Shown: positions 1 through 12,394, counted from the first letter of the stretch. The stretch is 64,000 nt of DNA from Coptis chinensis (GCA_015680905.1 CM027380.1:13472001-13536000); one strand, 5' to 3'. Notes: generated by a model from the letters alone, not told the origin. Translations and numbers: made by a program.

Positions 1-1464
1 TGGAGAAGTGTCACACAATATGAAGTTGATGAAAGTTTTGCGAACGAACTTGAAGGTTGACAAAGTTGTGGAAATTGTTTGAATTGGTCAAATGACTTCC
101 TCATCCAAGTGAAGACACATGTTTAATTGAATATCAAATATATAGAATTTGCGTTGTTGTAGGTAGGGTTTGAGCATGGGCTCTGAGCGTGGGCTTTTTG
201 GGCTATGAGCATAGACTTTATTATAGGTAGGTAAGTAGGTTGGTTTTGACTTCTGAGTGTGAGTTTGTATTGAATTGAGCTTTTATTGGGCCACATTTGT
301 GGGGGCCATAACAGTTCCCTTAATCCATATGCATAATAGCAACATTATTAGACTTTGTTACGTATACATGACTTTCCAATAGGATACACAATACTTCCCA
401 AAGCTAGCATTACCTGAACTAAATGTACTTTTTTTGTTGCATTGAATTAAAATTGTATTTGCTGATATTGTATTGGTCATTATTTTGACTTTTGAGTTTG
501 TGTTTAAAAAAAAAGTGTTATACACCTTTTATGCTTGATAGAAACTTTGCAGAGTCTTATTTCAAGTTGCAAGATGGTATAAGTTAAGCTTTTTGGTGCT
601 TCAAGTTCACTAAAGGTAGTACTAATGCCAACCCACATAGCTTTTGAAATGAAATATGCACTTGGTGGATATATAGCTTTTGTGGCATATATATGCAATA
701 TATATCGATCATTTGATGTGATGAATATGATGTTGGTGATCTAGACCCCTCAACCTCGAGCGAAGTCTATGTGCATTCAATTGGTTTTTCTTTGTTTTGA
801 TTTAGTTGTAGGCCTTTTTATTTATACATATCAACCAAAAATGTCAAGTCATACTTGCATAGAGTGTTGTTAAAGACTGTATGGACTTGGTGGTCAAAGT
901 CCTCACTGGAATTCATATTGTACTATTGAAAATAACACTTTGAAAACAAAGGATAAGTGTACGTTGGATTGTGTTTTCAGGTCACTACGTACAATTTGCT
1001 CTCAGACTTCTTCTCATGGTGCCTCCTTTTTTGGGGGTGAAAATGTTTCATTTCTTCCATTCACTCTTGCAACGAAGAGGGTGTACCAGCCAAGACCTCT
1101 ACTTCAATTCTAGGTGATTTGATGGGATTTTTACATTGGTGTTGGTTGAGTAACTGTGGTATTGTTAGTCTTGAATTTTTAGGGTTGCAGGTCATAGCTC
1201 GAATATATTATATCTGACAAGGACTTGGGACAATTTCTAACTTGAACAGTAAGTTCATGCGTTAAACGTTGTAGTTCATTTTTGTTGAATATTTGTTTGG
1301 TGAAGCAGCCTTGTAGTAATTAGGCATGATGAAACTTTATGAATATTATTATTGATGGCCAATTCATATGTTTTTCATTTGTAAATTTCCAACATAGTTA
1401 TTCGCAAAATGTATTGTTTATTATTTTTATTTTTTATTTTTTATTTTTATGTCTTTTTTTTGTG
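1..1464. other. AT-rich DNA, no gene seen (probable Helitron body)
   Basis: No reading frame longer than about 60 codons stands out and none resembles a known protein. The stretch is AT-rich. Because a Helitron 3' terminus lies at 1738, some or all of it may be the body of that Helitron, whose 5' end would then lie outside the window. That assignment is inference. Confidence 0.4.
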
Positions 1465-1640
1465 GGATTTCTTCGACACTCCTATTTTTCGACGACACTA
1501 TAGGGGAATTTCCTATTCTTCGACACTCCTATTTTCATCGAGCTGCCTACTTATCAATTTTTATTTTTCGGCTCTATAAGGAAATTTCCTATTATTTGAC
1601 ACTCTTATTTTCATCAAGCTGCCCACTTATCAATTTTTTT
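1465..1640 (+). repeat. short tandem repeat, about 75 bp period, 2.3 copies
   Basis: The block at 1506-1563 recurs at 1581-1640 with a few substitutions; a shared core is CGACACTCCTATTTTCATC against TGACACTCTTATTTTCATC. A partial third copy sits at 1465-1489. Minisatellite-like blocks near a 3' end are common in plant Helitrons, and this one lies 100-270 bases upstream of the proposed terminus. The open frame crossing it (1449-1670) is a by-product of the repeat. Confidence 0.75.
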
Positions 1641-1700
1641 CCCATCACAATTAATAGTAAATGCATGTAGAATTTTAAATCACATTATCTATGATGTTTC

Positions 1701-1738
1701 TTTATGGAATCCGTGCCGAAGGCACGAGTATTAACTAA
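1701..1738 (+). mobile_element. Helitron 3' terminus
   Basis: A perfect 6 bp stem, CGTGCC-GAA-GGCACG (1712-1726), is followed after 8 bases by CTAA (1735-1738) and then T. This is the plant Helitron 3' signature: a GC-rich hairpin about 10 bases before a CTRR end, with insertion between A and T. Helitrons make no target duplication, so the end can only be called by motif. No Rep or helicase coding is visible, so this would be a non-autonomous copy or a truncated one. Confidence 0.75.
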
Positions 1739-2002
1739 TCTATATAACAAAGAAGGGTGGAGTGGGTTGACAAATTCTACCTTCATAAGGTGATACGTGG
1801 TCGTGCCACCCTTTAACCATAGCCACTAAAATGTTTTTTTTTGGGTGAGTTAACAAGTTTTTTTGGGATGAGTTTAAAAGTTTTTCTCACCTCACCCACC
1901 CCACACAAAAAAGGCCTGGATTGTTTTTGGGCTGAACTTTTATGGACTGTTAGGCTCACGGAAACATGAGTATGGGCTCATTTAAAAAAAAAAAGAGGGG
2001 GG
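1739..2002 (+). mobile_element. possible 5' end of a second, abutting Helitron
   Basis: Directly after the CTAA end the sequence reads TCTATATAACAAAG, which resembles the TC-starting 5' ends of plant Helitrons. The TC at 47751 starts almost identically (TCTATATAATAAAG). Helitrons are known to insert next to each other head to tail. No matching 3' hairpin-CTRR end was found for this one, so it could be ordinary flanking DNA. The rest of the stretch is AT-rich with no gene. Confidence 0.3.
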
Positions 2003-2420
2003 GGGACAGATAAGCTCATCTACAACGCTATATATCGTCGCTAAAAGTCCTAAAAAGTGTTGCAAAAGACCAATTGTGGCCAAATTGGGCGTTGCAAAAA
2101 AGGCGCTGCAAAAAAGTGGGTCACAAAAGCAAAATTGCAACACAATACATGGCGTTGCAAAAGCTTCCAGTCATTTGCGACGCCATGGGTCGTTGCTAAT
2201 ACTTTTTCCTCGTCGCTATTTCTATTTTTGAAACTAAAATAATTTTGAAAATATTTTGAACTATTTGCCACGCATGGCGTTGCAAAAAACTCCTTGTAGC
2301 GGCACTCGATGGCGTTGCAAAAGGGTCACCTGTAGCTGCACTTTCTGTCATTGCAAAAACCAAAGCCTTTAGCAGCAGTATAGTCTGTCACAAAAGGCTT
2401 AAACAATTACCAACACCCAG
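2003..2420. repeat. GCGTTGCAAAA subterminal-type array (orphan CACTA-like end)
   Basis: The motif GGCGTTGCAAAA and variants (GTGTTGCAAAA, GGCGCTGCAAAA, ATTGCAAAA) recur about every 25-60 bases, for example near 2088, 2151, 2276 and 2309. Motifs of this type fill the two ends of the CACTA element at 9357-15165, where they act as subterminal repeats; in the CACTA superfamily such repeats bind the element's own protein. No CACTA terminal sequence or second end was found here, so it is a fragment or an unrecognised element. The two overlapping open frames on opposite strands are repeat artefacts. Confidence 0.5.
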
Positions 2421-3486
2421 AACGTGGCTAATAGGTTGTTTTTAAATGCTCTACTATTACATTTTACGTATTATATTATATATATTTTGAATAATTTCAA
2501 TTTATAGAATCCTACCCAATACAATTTATGAAGATAATAATAACAACCTCATATCAATTGACAAATCATAACAAAATATATTTCGTTAACTAACATCAAT
2601 CATTACAAAAGTATTTGAATCATCCACACCATTGGTGTTGCCAAAACATTGAACCAGACAATCTTCAAAGCCATAAACTAATAAATTAGACAAGTTCTTC
2701 AAAACTAGATTTTAGTGAAATTCCCAAATGTCGTGATTGATCACCGATTCTTTCGATTTGAACAACATCCACCCAAGTTTTCTTCAATAACCCTACCGGC
2801 AACCAATGCCAATCTGGTACAACAACAAATTAAGAAAAAGACACATAAGTAAACTTGTATGATACATTACTAAAGCTAAAATGAATTGATGTAAGTAATG
2901 CGCGATAACATAGTTACATCTAATAAAAAAAAGTATGGCATGCATAGTGCATATTAGCACTAAAATGATATATCCAACATAGACATCCTCATAAATTTAT
3001 CTTATAGGCCAAATCCAAATTCTAATATGACTAAACCCTCACTGTTTACTTGAATACGGAACTTACTAAGAGCTTAAAATTTAGAATGGACTAACTTTTT
3101 GGGACAACAAACTCAAATATATAGTCACTGCAACTGAAAGCATGCACATATATAGAGAGAAATAATTGGGATCAATGAACTTATTTTAATTTGTCATGGA
3201 TATAAAAGCATAACACTAAAACGTCAAAAAGAAAGAAAACTACAGATCAAGAGCAAGCACTCTGAATGGAGAAATGTTACTTTGACCTCTTGATATAGCT
3301 CTCTCATCTCTTAACACTGTGTAACCAAATATCAAAACTTGTTTACTTCAGTCACTCATGTGCACTTCACACCTAGCCAAGTAACTGACCTAATCATTCT
3401 GATCTCCTACCAAACGATAGTGTTTAATGCAGTTTAAGATTTAAAACCTGCTAGTCTTACTAGTATCAATACTAGCTTAGGGGACC
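2421..3486. other. no recognised gene; one exon-like minus-strand segment
   Basis: AT-rich DNA without a long frame. On the minus strand a 44-codon open stretch from about 2820 down to a TAA at 2686-2688 includes the peptide DWHWLPVGLLKK and is preceded by a pyrimidine-rich tract ending CCAG, which resembles the last exon of a spliced gene. I do not recognise the protein. The solo LTR at 3492 interrupted this DNA; its continuation is at 7165. Confidence 0.25.
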
Positions 3487-3984
3487 CTAGATGTCACACC
3501 CCGAATTTCGACAGAATTCGGAAAAACATTATTTGTTCCCGACTCTTCGATCTCCGAGGTGTGACACACTCTCAACTCCCAAAAACCCATAAACAGTTTA
3601 AATATGCGGATAATAAAAACCAATAAAAATTTTAACTTAAACAAAAGTCCTCTTCATTACAAAAATTTACAAATAAGATTAGGTTACAAATCTCTTTTCA
3701 ATAACTCCTTATTTAAAATTACAAATGAAAGTACAAATACATTGTCTAGACTGAAAATCTATATCACCTTAAGGAAAACAAAATAAATCCCGAGATCTGT
3801 ATAACGCAAACCATGGCAAAAGAACCACTCTTTTTCAACACTAAACTGTCAAAACTTATCAACTATGTTCATTGAATGAACACACCGATAAGCAAACATG
3901 CAAATCGGGTCAAAGCATTATAAACAATGCTGGTGTGAGTAGCCCTAAAATACAACATATACTTATACAAAAATATACACAATC

Positions 3985-4160
3985 CACAAGGCAGTTAGTT
4001 CCTCCACCGAGGCGCCTTAACTTTCAACGACTACTATAACATCCTTATGTACAATAATTAAGGCAGGTAGTTCCTCCAACTTTAACTTTAACTTCCCACT
4101 AACCACACAACATACTATCGATCATAAATAAGGCATGTAGTTCCTCCATCGAGGGTGCCT
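3985..4160. repeat. tandem repeat inside solo LTR A, about 70 bp period
   Basis: Three imperfect copies carry the core GTAGTTCCTCCA or TTAGTTCCTCCA, near 3996, 4067 and 4137. Two are followed by a CGAGG...GCCTTA block. The array is part of the LTR leader and has no visible coding sense. Confidence 0.65.
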
Positions 4161-5271
4161 TAGGTTCTAACTAAACAAATAACCAACCAAACATATTACC
4201 ATAATTATATTATTTCGGGCTTTCTTTGCGTGTCCCTAAAATTCACGTCGATCTATGTCTTTACCTAGTTTCCCGGCTACCACAATCGCTACCCAAGAAC
4301 ATGTACATCCACATGCCTCCCCTTACATAATGAACCACTCCGCGGCGTAACCACCCGGCGGGATGCCGCGACACCGTAAATCCTTACACGGAAGCAATTA
4401 TGTAAAGTAATGCCACTATTCGCATAAAATATTGGCGATCATCGTTCTATTTTGCGAACGGAATAATCAAGCCACTATTCGGCCACGCCCGAGGAGGGCC
4501 ATTCAACTTTCTTCAAACGCCGGAAGGGCCGCCCGAAGGCCATTCGGATTAACGGAACGCGAAAGCGGCCAATCACATGAGTTGTGGTAGTGTCGGTTCT
4601 AGGATTTTCGATTACGTAATTTATTCGGTGTCATACATTAATGATTCATAATCATATCTACTATATCACGTGCAGGTCAATTGCCTTATTGCACTAAGCC
4701 ACAATATATAAAAATATCTCAATTATATCTCATAGTCACTTTCATTCTTTCACGTGCAATATATTATTGCGACGCCACAATCCCGGTGGGCAAATATTCA
4801 CCGATACTATATTAGCATCTCACATATAAAATAATGGAGTGTATATACATTTCTCCCAGATATTGCATTAATATAACTATCCCAACATATTATATCATGT
4901 CACAATGCTTCAACGTATCGCATACATCTTTATTATAACGTATTAGGAATATAATGTCTCCTAACATCTCAATATCGTCACGTGTCAAAAATACACAACA
5001 TCAATGTCAAATCTTTCTTAGATAATGACAACCAAAGTTATAAAAGCTTCCACAGCATTTTATTACTACATATGTCCATATAATATACAACACAAAGCGT
5101 AACACAATTAAACAAATCCCGGTCCACAATCAAAGCCCAATATATATATATGCTTTTACACACTACTTCACGTCCAAATCTAAATTAGATAATGACCAAC
5201 CAAGTTATACAATATCGATAATATTTTATTACTATATTAGTCCATATAAACAAAAGTGTGAAAAACTAGAA

Positions 5272-5625
5272 AAGTCAACATTCCACAGTCAAAGTCAACA
5301 GTCAAAGGTCAATGGTCAAAGTCAAGGTCAACATGGCATGGTCAAAGTCAACATGTCATGGTCAAAGTCAAACTCAACCTATCCTGGTCAAAGTCAACGT
5401 GTCATGGTCAAAGTCAACATGTCCTAGTCAAAGTCAACGTGTCATGGTCAAAGTCAACATGTCCTAGTCAAAGTCAACGTGTCATGGTCAAAGTCAACAT
5501 GTCCTAGTCAAAGTCAACGTGTCATGGTCAAAGGTCAAAGTCAACCGTCAAAGTCAACGATCGATGGTCAAAGTCAAACTGTCATCGTCCAAGTCAAACT
5601 GTCGTTTCCAAGTTCGACAGGTTCA
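5272..5625. repeat. TCAAAGTCAAC minisatellite in solo LTR A
   Basis: A run of variants of GGTCAAAGTCAACATGTCAT with a unit of roughly 18-24 bases and about 15 copies. The reverse-complement array, with related units, is in solo LTR B at about 21830-22165. The shared array shows that the minisatellite was already in the ancestral LTR, with copy number diverging since. Confidence 0.85.
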
Positions 5626-7164
5626 TGGTCATAGCCATGGTTCATGGCTAAAGGCAAAAGTGCATGGCTCATGAGCTCATGACTAAGGTCATGGTTCGGG
5701 CCCAACTGGTCTAGCCCAAACCTTTGAACCCATAAGTCTAAACATTGGAAGACCCATATAGATCTATTTTAAGTCCTATGGACTGGCCCCAAGCAAAGGT
5801 TAGAAACTGGCCCAAAACAGTTAAGTGGTTCGGTCCAAAAAAACAAAGAGAACTGGTCCACAAATACAAATGGGTTCGACCTAAAAATTTGAACCGAGAC
5901 CGCCCAAAGAAAACTAAAGTGAAGTGGCCCCATCAACTAAAACAAACCGGCCCAAACAAAATAATAGAATCCGGGCCCAAACAAAACAAGCTAGGGCCCA
6001 AGAACTTAAAACATTTCGGCCCAAATCCAAGCCCAGCCGTCAACAGTGCTTCTCCTTCCCCAATTCTCCTCCACCACCACCAAAATCGACCGGCCACCAC
6101 CTCTCACACAACCACCAATCTAACCAAGCGGTTTTAGTCCCCATAACAACCCATACAACTTTAAAGAAACCGAAAATCACAAATCCTTAAATCCAACATC
6201 GCCAGAACTAGATCTGGAACTAATTTCGGCCTCCATTAATGGCTTCCCCCAAGCTTCCAACAGCACCATTAGCATCCTCCACACCCACACGACCCTACCC
6301 CATCAATCAATCAATACAAAACACAACACTCACGCGGTCCCTATCCTTTTATCGGCGATTTACGGCCGGCGCGATTTTCGGCGCCATTAACGCCATTTGG
6401 GAGCTTCGACAGCACCATTCCAACCTCAAACACACCCCCCTCACACCCAAACATCAACCCAATCATCCACAATCAAAAACGAAAAACCAACCATCACAGT
6501 TACATAAACTTGTATCGGCGATTTCTTGGTGCCGCCACAAATGGTTCTTTGAGCTTGAACAGCTCATCCAAACCATAACAACCAACCTCAAACCTATAAC
6601 CCCCGACATAATTCAACAAATTCCAAGCCACATTCCAAGCCACGAGAAAGAAAACAACTGAGTTCAAATAGAGAAACAGAGAAAAAAAAAAAAGCGATCT
6701 ATAGCCTTGGCTTAAAGCGCCCTTAACCGCCATAAAGCTTGGACCGGTTCAAAAAGTCGTTTTCCTAGCCTCAACAGAGTTTCGACAGATTAACCAATAT
6801 ATAAAACAAAACCTATACACCGATATCTAATTTAAAATCAGAATGTGATATAGCAAAATAGCTACTCACCTGTATGAACAGCTCCTACGAATTTCTCCGA
6901 GTCCGAGCCGTCGCGCTCCACCCTCTAGAAATCCAGCTTTCATCTCTGCCTCCATTTTTAATATTCTATTATTCTCTGAACCCTATTTTCTAGAAAAATG
7001 TGTTTATATACTTGGGTCCGAAACCCAAGCCCAACACAGACTCGGGCCCAAAACCAGGCCCACGTATTCCGAGTCCAATCCGACGAATTTTGAAAATAAA
7101 TAAATAAATAAATAATTAATAAAATAGAAAAATACGTATTTAAAAATACGGGCGTTACACTAGA

Positions 7165-8571
7165 TCTTACTAGTATCAATACCAGACCCGGTCTCAATGT
7201 CTTATACTAACAAAGGATTGAGCTCCAACTTATATTAGATAAAAAAAATCACCATATTAATTTTCTCGCTAGCAAAGTCTTGATTTCAAAGACACATGTC
7301 AATGTTTTACTTATTCAAAAACACTACATGGTGCACAAAGTACAAACCACCATAGAAGCTAGGTATATCATTCTATGATAAGCCAGAGGCCCATAACTTA
7401 ATCATAATTTGCTCAATGCATACAAGAAACATCACTACAAAATAAAATCTTACCAGCACTTAATTCATTATTCGCTTAATTACAAACTTAGGTTGTGAAG
7501 TTGATTGTGTCCTCAATCGTTGACTTATTCCTGCAACCATAAATATATGCAAAACTTATATTAGACAAAGGAACATACCTGACTTGGTAGCTTACATGTG
7601 TTGATACAAATCCCTACATGTTCACTTTCTTCTAATTACTTGCATTTCTCTACCAACACCTGTATAAATTCATTGCAAAGAAATCATAGAACAATGTAGT
7701 ACATATAGGATCATTACTTCCAAATTAAATCAAATTACGCAGAACCATGACTACAAATGCTCGATACAAAAATGTAAGGGAATACTAAAGAAAAGAAGAA
7801 CCAACCTGAAGGATGAATGCTTCCGACTTTTATTCCCTAGTAGTAATTTCAGATTCTACACCTGTAAAATAAATTAAAAGAACCAACCAGAAAAATTAAC
7901 CCAAAGAGAATCCAAAAATAAAAACCAATTAACCCCAAAAAATGCAGCAACCAAAAACTCAGAGCTTGGCCGGTTGGAGTAATAGAAAACAAAAAAACAA
8001 TTTATCTGCTGGCCGGGCGAATCGAAGTTATCTACTAGTCAACTGTCCACCCAGTTCAAGTGCAAAAAACACAGTGGAATCACGCAAGGCACATCCGGTG
8101 TGCTTCTTCGCTTATGAGGAAAAGAAAGAGGGCGACAAGGTTGGTTCATATTTCATGTTTCAAAGATAGGAGCTGATTACCCAAAAAATCCCTGGGAACA
8201 ATGAAAAAAAAAAAAGATCTCGGTAACAAAAACTATAGGAGGCTGTATTGGCAAGATCCAATGGTGAACAACTACAAAAAAAAAACAGCCTGAAGTCCGA
8301 GGACCTTTAGTACCGTACCCTACCCCGAACCAGCAGCCTTCGCGCCAAGTAAGACCGCCCTTGTCCCTTTCCCCTTCTTCATTCAACCTCCTTCTTCTTT
8401 GCTTTGTTCCAATAGTCTAAGGCAAAGCTAAAGTGGTTCGTATGTCTAGAAAAAGATAGAGAAAAATAAACCCCATTTAGGGTTTTCGATTTTACTTTTT
8501 GATTTTTTGGTATTTTTGTTGGAGCGCCAACATTAAAAATAGGCCCGCCCATAAAAAGCTCAATAGCAACG
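7165..8571. other. no recognised gene
   Basis: This continues the DNA split by solo LTR A. The 17-mer CTTACTAGTATCAATAC occurs both shortly before the insertion (about 3457) and just after it (about 7167), so the target was already a small local duplication. Open frames at 7942-8169 (+) and 8177-8386 (-) resemble nothing I know and have no gene-like context. A small hairpin GTTGG-AGCG-CCAAC lies near 8518-8531. Confidence 0.4.
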
Positions 8572-9378
8572 TGTAAAGACTCAAATTCTCGTTAAGGGTA
8601 TTGTTGTAAATTACATAGCAAACCTAGGGACATTTATGTAATTGGTCGATCGGGTTTACATTTCAAACGTACATAAATTAATGAAACTTAACTCCAACTC
8701 ATAAGCCACGTTAGGTAAGCAACTCATATACGAAAATTTGACAAAAATGTCGGTTAGCAGCTTTTCTGCGTTCGAAGCTAGCACGAGTTAACAGCTTACA
8801 CGCATGAGTGAGTTATCGTTATAGCCTGCGGTGGGATAGAATGTAGGAGATTAAATTTATTTGGATGGGCGGAAAATAATTACGATGCTACGTCAAATTA
8901 GTTAGTGGTTAGGAGTGAATTAGGACCTTAAGCCTAATTTGGACATATTGGGCTTGGGCCTTAATAACTTAAACAAGTAAAGACAAAAACAAAAACAAAA
9001 ATAACGCACAAACCAAAATCGCACCCAATTTCTCTCAATTTCGCAACTCTTAAACCCTAGGAGAGAGAAACCCCAAATTCACCAAAAATTCAGTGATTAA
9101 AACCTCAATTCGCACACCCAATCCTTAGAGACAGTAAAACCAAAGGTGAGGATTCGAAATCTCCTTGAAATTCCAACGTACCAAGCGAAATCAAAGTGAA
9201 AGGTGAGTTATTTTCGCCTCAATTAAATAGTTTAAACTCGATTTCGATGGGATTGTGATGTATTGATGAAAAATAATTGAAATTGGTTGTTGAATTTCGG
9301 CAGTAGCTTGTTTGGAGAAGATCGAGTTGAGCGATATTGGTGGAGCAGCTAGCTAGGACTACACCATAACAGGCTATT

Positions 9379-9690
9379 TGCAACGGCAAAAAAGCGTTGC
9401 TAATAATTTTTGCAACGCTTTTTTAAGCGCCGCAAAAATACGTCGGTAAAGTGTTGGAAATATTTGCAACGCTTAAAAAGCGTTGCAAATAGAAATTTCC
9501 AACGCTTAAAAAGCGTTGCAAACAGAAATTCAAAGCGTTGCAAACAGAAATTTCCAACGCTTAAAAAGCGTTGCAAACAGAAATTCAAAGCGTTGCAAAC
9601 AGAAATTTCAACGCTTTTAAAAGCGTTGCAAACAGAAATTTCCATAATTTAAAATTCATTTGTAACGGTTATAAACCGTTGCTGATGGGT
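9379..9690. repeat. left subterminal repeat array of the CACTA element
   Basis: Six or more copies of a palindromic unit alternate AACGCTTaaAAAGCGTTGCAAA with ACAGAAATT spacers, so that direct and inverted copies interleave (for example 9465-9490, 9500-9521 and 9558-9580). Such arrays are typical of CACTA ends. The 80-codon open frames on both strands here simply translate the repeat. Confidence 0.85.
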
Positions 9691-12394
9691 TGCTAATAAA
9701 AAAATAATAATTTCTCATATTTTGTAGCGAGACCAGCTAAACCTACAATAACCAATGAATACAAGAATCCAATGAATACAAAAATGGTTTAGACAAATAT
9801 ATATATAGCTACAAACTCACTCCAAACCTGGAAGCAAACAAAATTAAGGGACGAAAGCAAACTCCTCGCCTTTGAAAGCGATGTCGGATAGAGTTCAACT
9901 ACCAATATTCTAACAAGAAGCATTGGCCTTTTGATTCCATTTATCGTGGTCCAGTCCCTTACCACCGAGAAATTATCTGGTCGAGTACTTCGCTAATTGC
10001 AAATATCAAGCAGCGGTTTTCAAATACGCCAAAAAAAGAAATTCTATTTTCACTAACAACAAGCGGTCATAATGCGAAAACCAAAATTCCAAGATTATAA
10101 CAAGTATAGTTAACTATAGGTCGCGATACAAAACCCTTTAAAGCGTGTATCTTTATAAACGTCAGGATCTAAAGCTACTAATTACCACCAAGGCAGCAAC
10201 TATTTATATCTGTATGGACACTGTTTGAAGCAATCAAGCCTAGCTTGCAGGTTCGATATGGCTACAGGTACAATAGTCTGCAAACCCCTCTTGACAAATC
10301 AATTCTTCAGTTGTGCGTCCCTGTTGCACAAAGAATGTTTATCAGTTCAATTCTATAGTGTGAGTCGGGATGCTAATATGATTATAGCAACACTGTGATA
10401 TATTGAACGTGGCATCATTAACCACACTGCACGCAACTAATCTATTCTTATTACCAGTGGATACATGCTAGAAAGCAATCTAAAGGCTTCTCATTTCCAT
10501 ATTATGTTATTGAGAGCTTTAACATACCCTTCACAACTTCCTAAAAACATGCATGTGGCAAGAGAAAGTCAAACTATAATGAGATGCACGAAAACTTACA
10601 GATTCAACTAAATCATCTCAAGGCCCGCACCAAATCACAATACGAACCCGGGTTCCAGAGGCCCTCAGATCCTCCTACTACCACACCTTGAGCGGTTTGC
10701 ACGATCGGAGGATGAACTTCGGCGTGGGATCACCATACCAGTCACTTCCTATATATAAAGTGAGAGAGGAGTGCCAATAAAGCAAGTATGTAATAAGATA
10801 ATTTCAATTACTACTAGGTTGCCCCTTGGATTCAAACTGACTTGCAAATGGGAGTAGTAATCTTGTAGTAGAAATAGAAGCATAGCCTTGACATGAAAAT
10901 TCCTATTGTGTGTGGAATTATATGTGCGATAAACCAGAACTTAGCTATGACTTTAACCTAAACCGGTCTATAAGTTCATTCCAAGATTTGCTAAACCCTC
11001 GAGCGCCTTTTACACACCGAGAAGTTAGACTACTAGTTACTTATTATGTATATTAGAACTATGCATGGAGTTTTGGAGGTTCATGGCACAAGCAACAATA
11101 ACAAACAAAACATAAGTGTACACAATGATATACATGAATTCTAACAGAGTAAAGATTTGTGTCTCTTCTTCACTTAATATCATACAATGATGAAGCGATA
11201 TTAAAGCGACTTCAAATGCACAAATATCTTATAAACCCCAAATATGTCCAATTTTGCATGCATTGTTAAGAAAATCGACCTCCACAAGACAATACTAGCT
11301 TGCTGCTATCAATCCGTCCATAAGACATGACACAAAGACAACCTTCTCTTGCTAATTCACTATCCCCATTTCACCATATTAATGCACTAGCTTGTTTACA
11401 TCATTGAGTAAATGCATCCAAATGAGAAAAGAAACTTCGAAGGACATGTTAATTGTTCAAATAACAACAAGAATATTAGAAACACAAAAAGTGAAGCCCA
11501 CTTCATCGGATGTGTAGGCAGTTAAGTAGTTGACAATAGACGTAAAGAGAACAAAGATGCTCCGAGATTTAATCGATTAATAAGAGGGTTCATATTATGG
11601 ACTTCCTAGGCTATCATCCATCGAAGAAGTGTGGATTGTGTTTGTGTGTGTGCTGCTCACAATAAGTCATAGTGACTTGTGAACAAAACAGTTTCACAAG
11701 CATGCCCAAAGACGACAAAACACCTATCTCACAAGCATTACTTAATGTAAGTCCCTGCCTTCCAAATTCGATGGATGATTTTTTTTTGTACTATATATTT
11801 CTTTTTCAATGCATTGATCCTGCTAGCATAGCCACGCTTGATAATTATGACTTAATTTATTATTACTTCTGTAGCTTTTTAATCTGCTTTTCGAAAGATA
11901 ATTTTACGATGTGATCTTCTCTTACATTCTGAGAACAAGTGGAAGAGGTTTGTTTGAAGTCATTCATAATAGGTTTCTCGGTTCATAATAAGGTCATTAA
12001 ATCTAAATTAAATAACAAAGAAAAATGACCAACAACACCAAGGATCAACAAAAATGAGCCATGAACACAACGGCGTGGATCAATCATATGCCATATCCCA
12101 ACATTTACATAACACGGCCTTTTCATTATCTTAAAAATTTGAATCGAGTAAGTCATGTATAAAGCGAAACTTCTCTTGTGATTAACAACAAATAACCTCT
12201 ATGTATAAGATAGTACACATTACGCATAAATCAACACACATGTTATCTAAAAGTAATTCATTCATTGATTTTTCCATTAAGAACCAAGTATGAAACAGAG
12301 CATTAGATGAAATTAAATCATATACATGAACACTACCCATGAACAATAGTACTAAAAGGCAGACTAAAACAGAGAGATGGTGAGAAATACTTAC
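9691..12394. other. CACTA interior, left half, no recognised gene
   Basis: No long frame. Some short minus-strand stretches look codon-like, for example the segment from about 10330 to 10250, which can read GRTTEELICQEGFADYC, and one near 10740-10680. Neither matches a family I can name. A donor-like or acceptor-like context is not clear for these. They may be further pieces of captured genes or chance. Confidence 0.3.

Larger units (their letters stand above)
3492..7159 (-). mobile_element. solo LTR A, 3.67 kb, Ty3/Gypsy type, target duplication CTAGA
   Basis: The unit begins TGTCACACCCCG and ends CGGGCGTTACA, so it has TG...CA ends. It is flanked by the identical 5-mer CTAGA at 3487-3491 and 7160-7164, as left by integrase. 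No coding region, primer site or second LTR lies inside, so this is a solo LTR left by LTR-LTR recombination (established mechanism). The sense strand is minus: a TATATAAA box lies at 7003-7010, about 150 bases inside the sense 5' end, and a donor-like CAG|GTGAGT lies near 6868. The same arrangement is seen in solo LTR B at 20309-25117. Both are unusually long and made up mostly of sequence downstream of the TATA box. The parent family could be Tekay-like or another long-LTR Gypsy lineage; no internal domains are available to decide. Confidence 0.85.

Noticed and set aside
5745-6190. Two overlapping + strand frames of 130 and 88 codons rich in Gly-Pro-Lys or Pro-Lys
   Set aside because: They lie inside solo LTR A and arise from repeated GGCCCAAA-type tracts; the reverse-complement LTR B has the same tract without a matching frame.
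7435-7460. CACTACAAAATAAAATC considered as a CACTA terminus
   Set aside because: No inverted partner, no subterminal repeats beside it and no 3 bp duplication were found.
9400-9652. Overlapping 80-codon frames on both strands; at first glance also CRISPR-like spacing
   Set aside because: The units are CACTA subterminal repeats, palindromic and with near-identical spacers; a plant nuclear context and lack of unique spacers exclude a CRISPR array.
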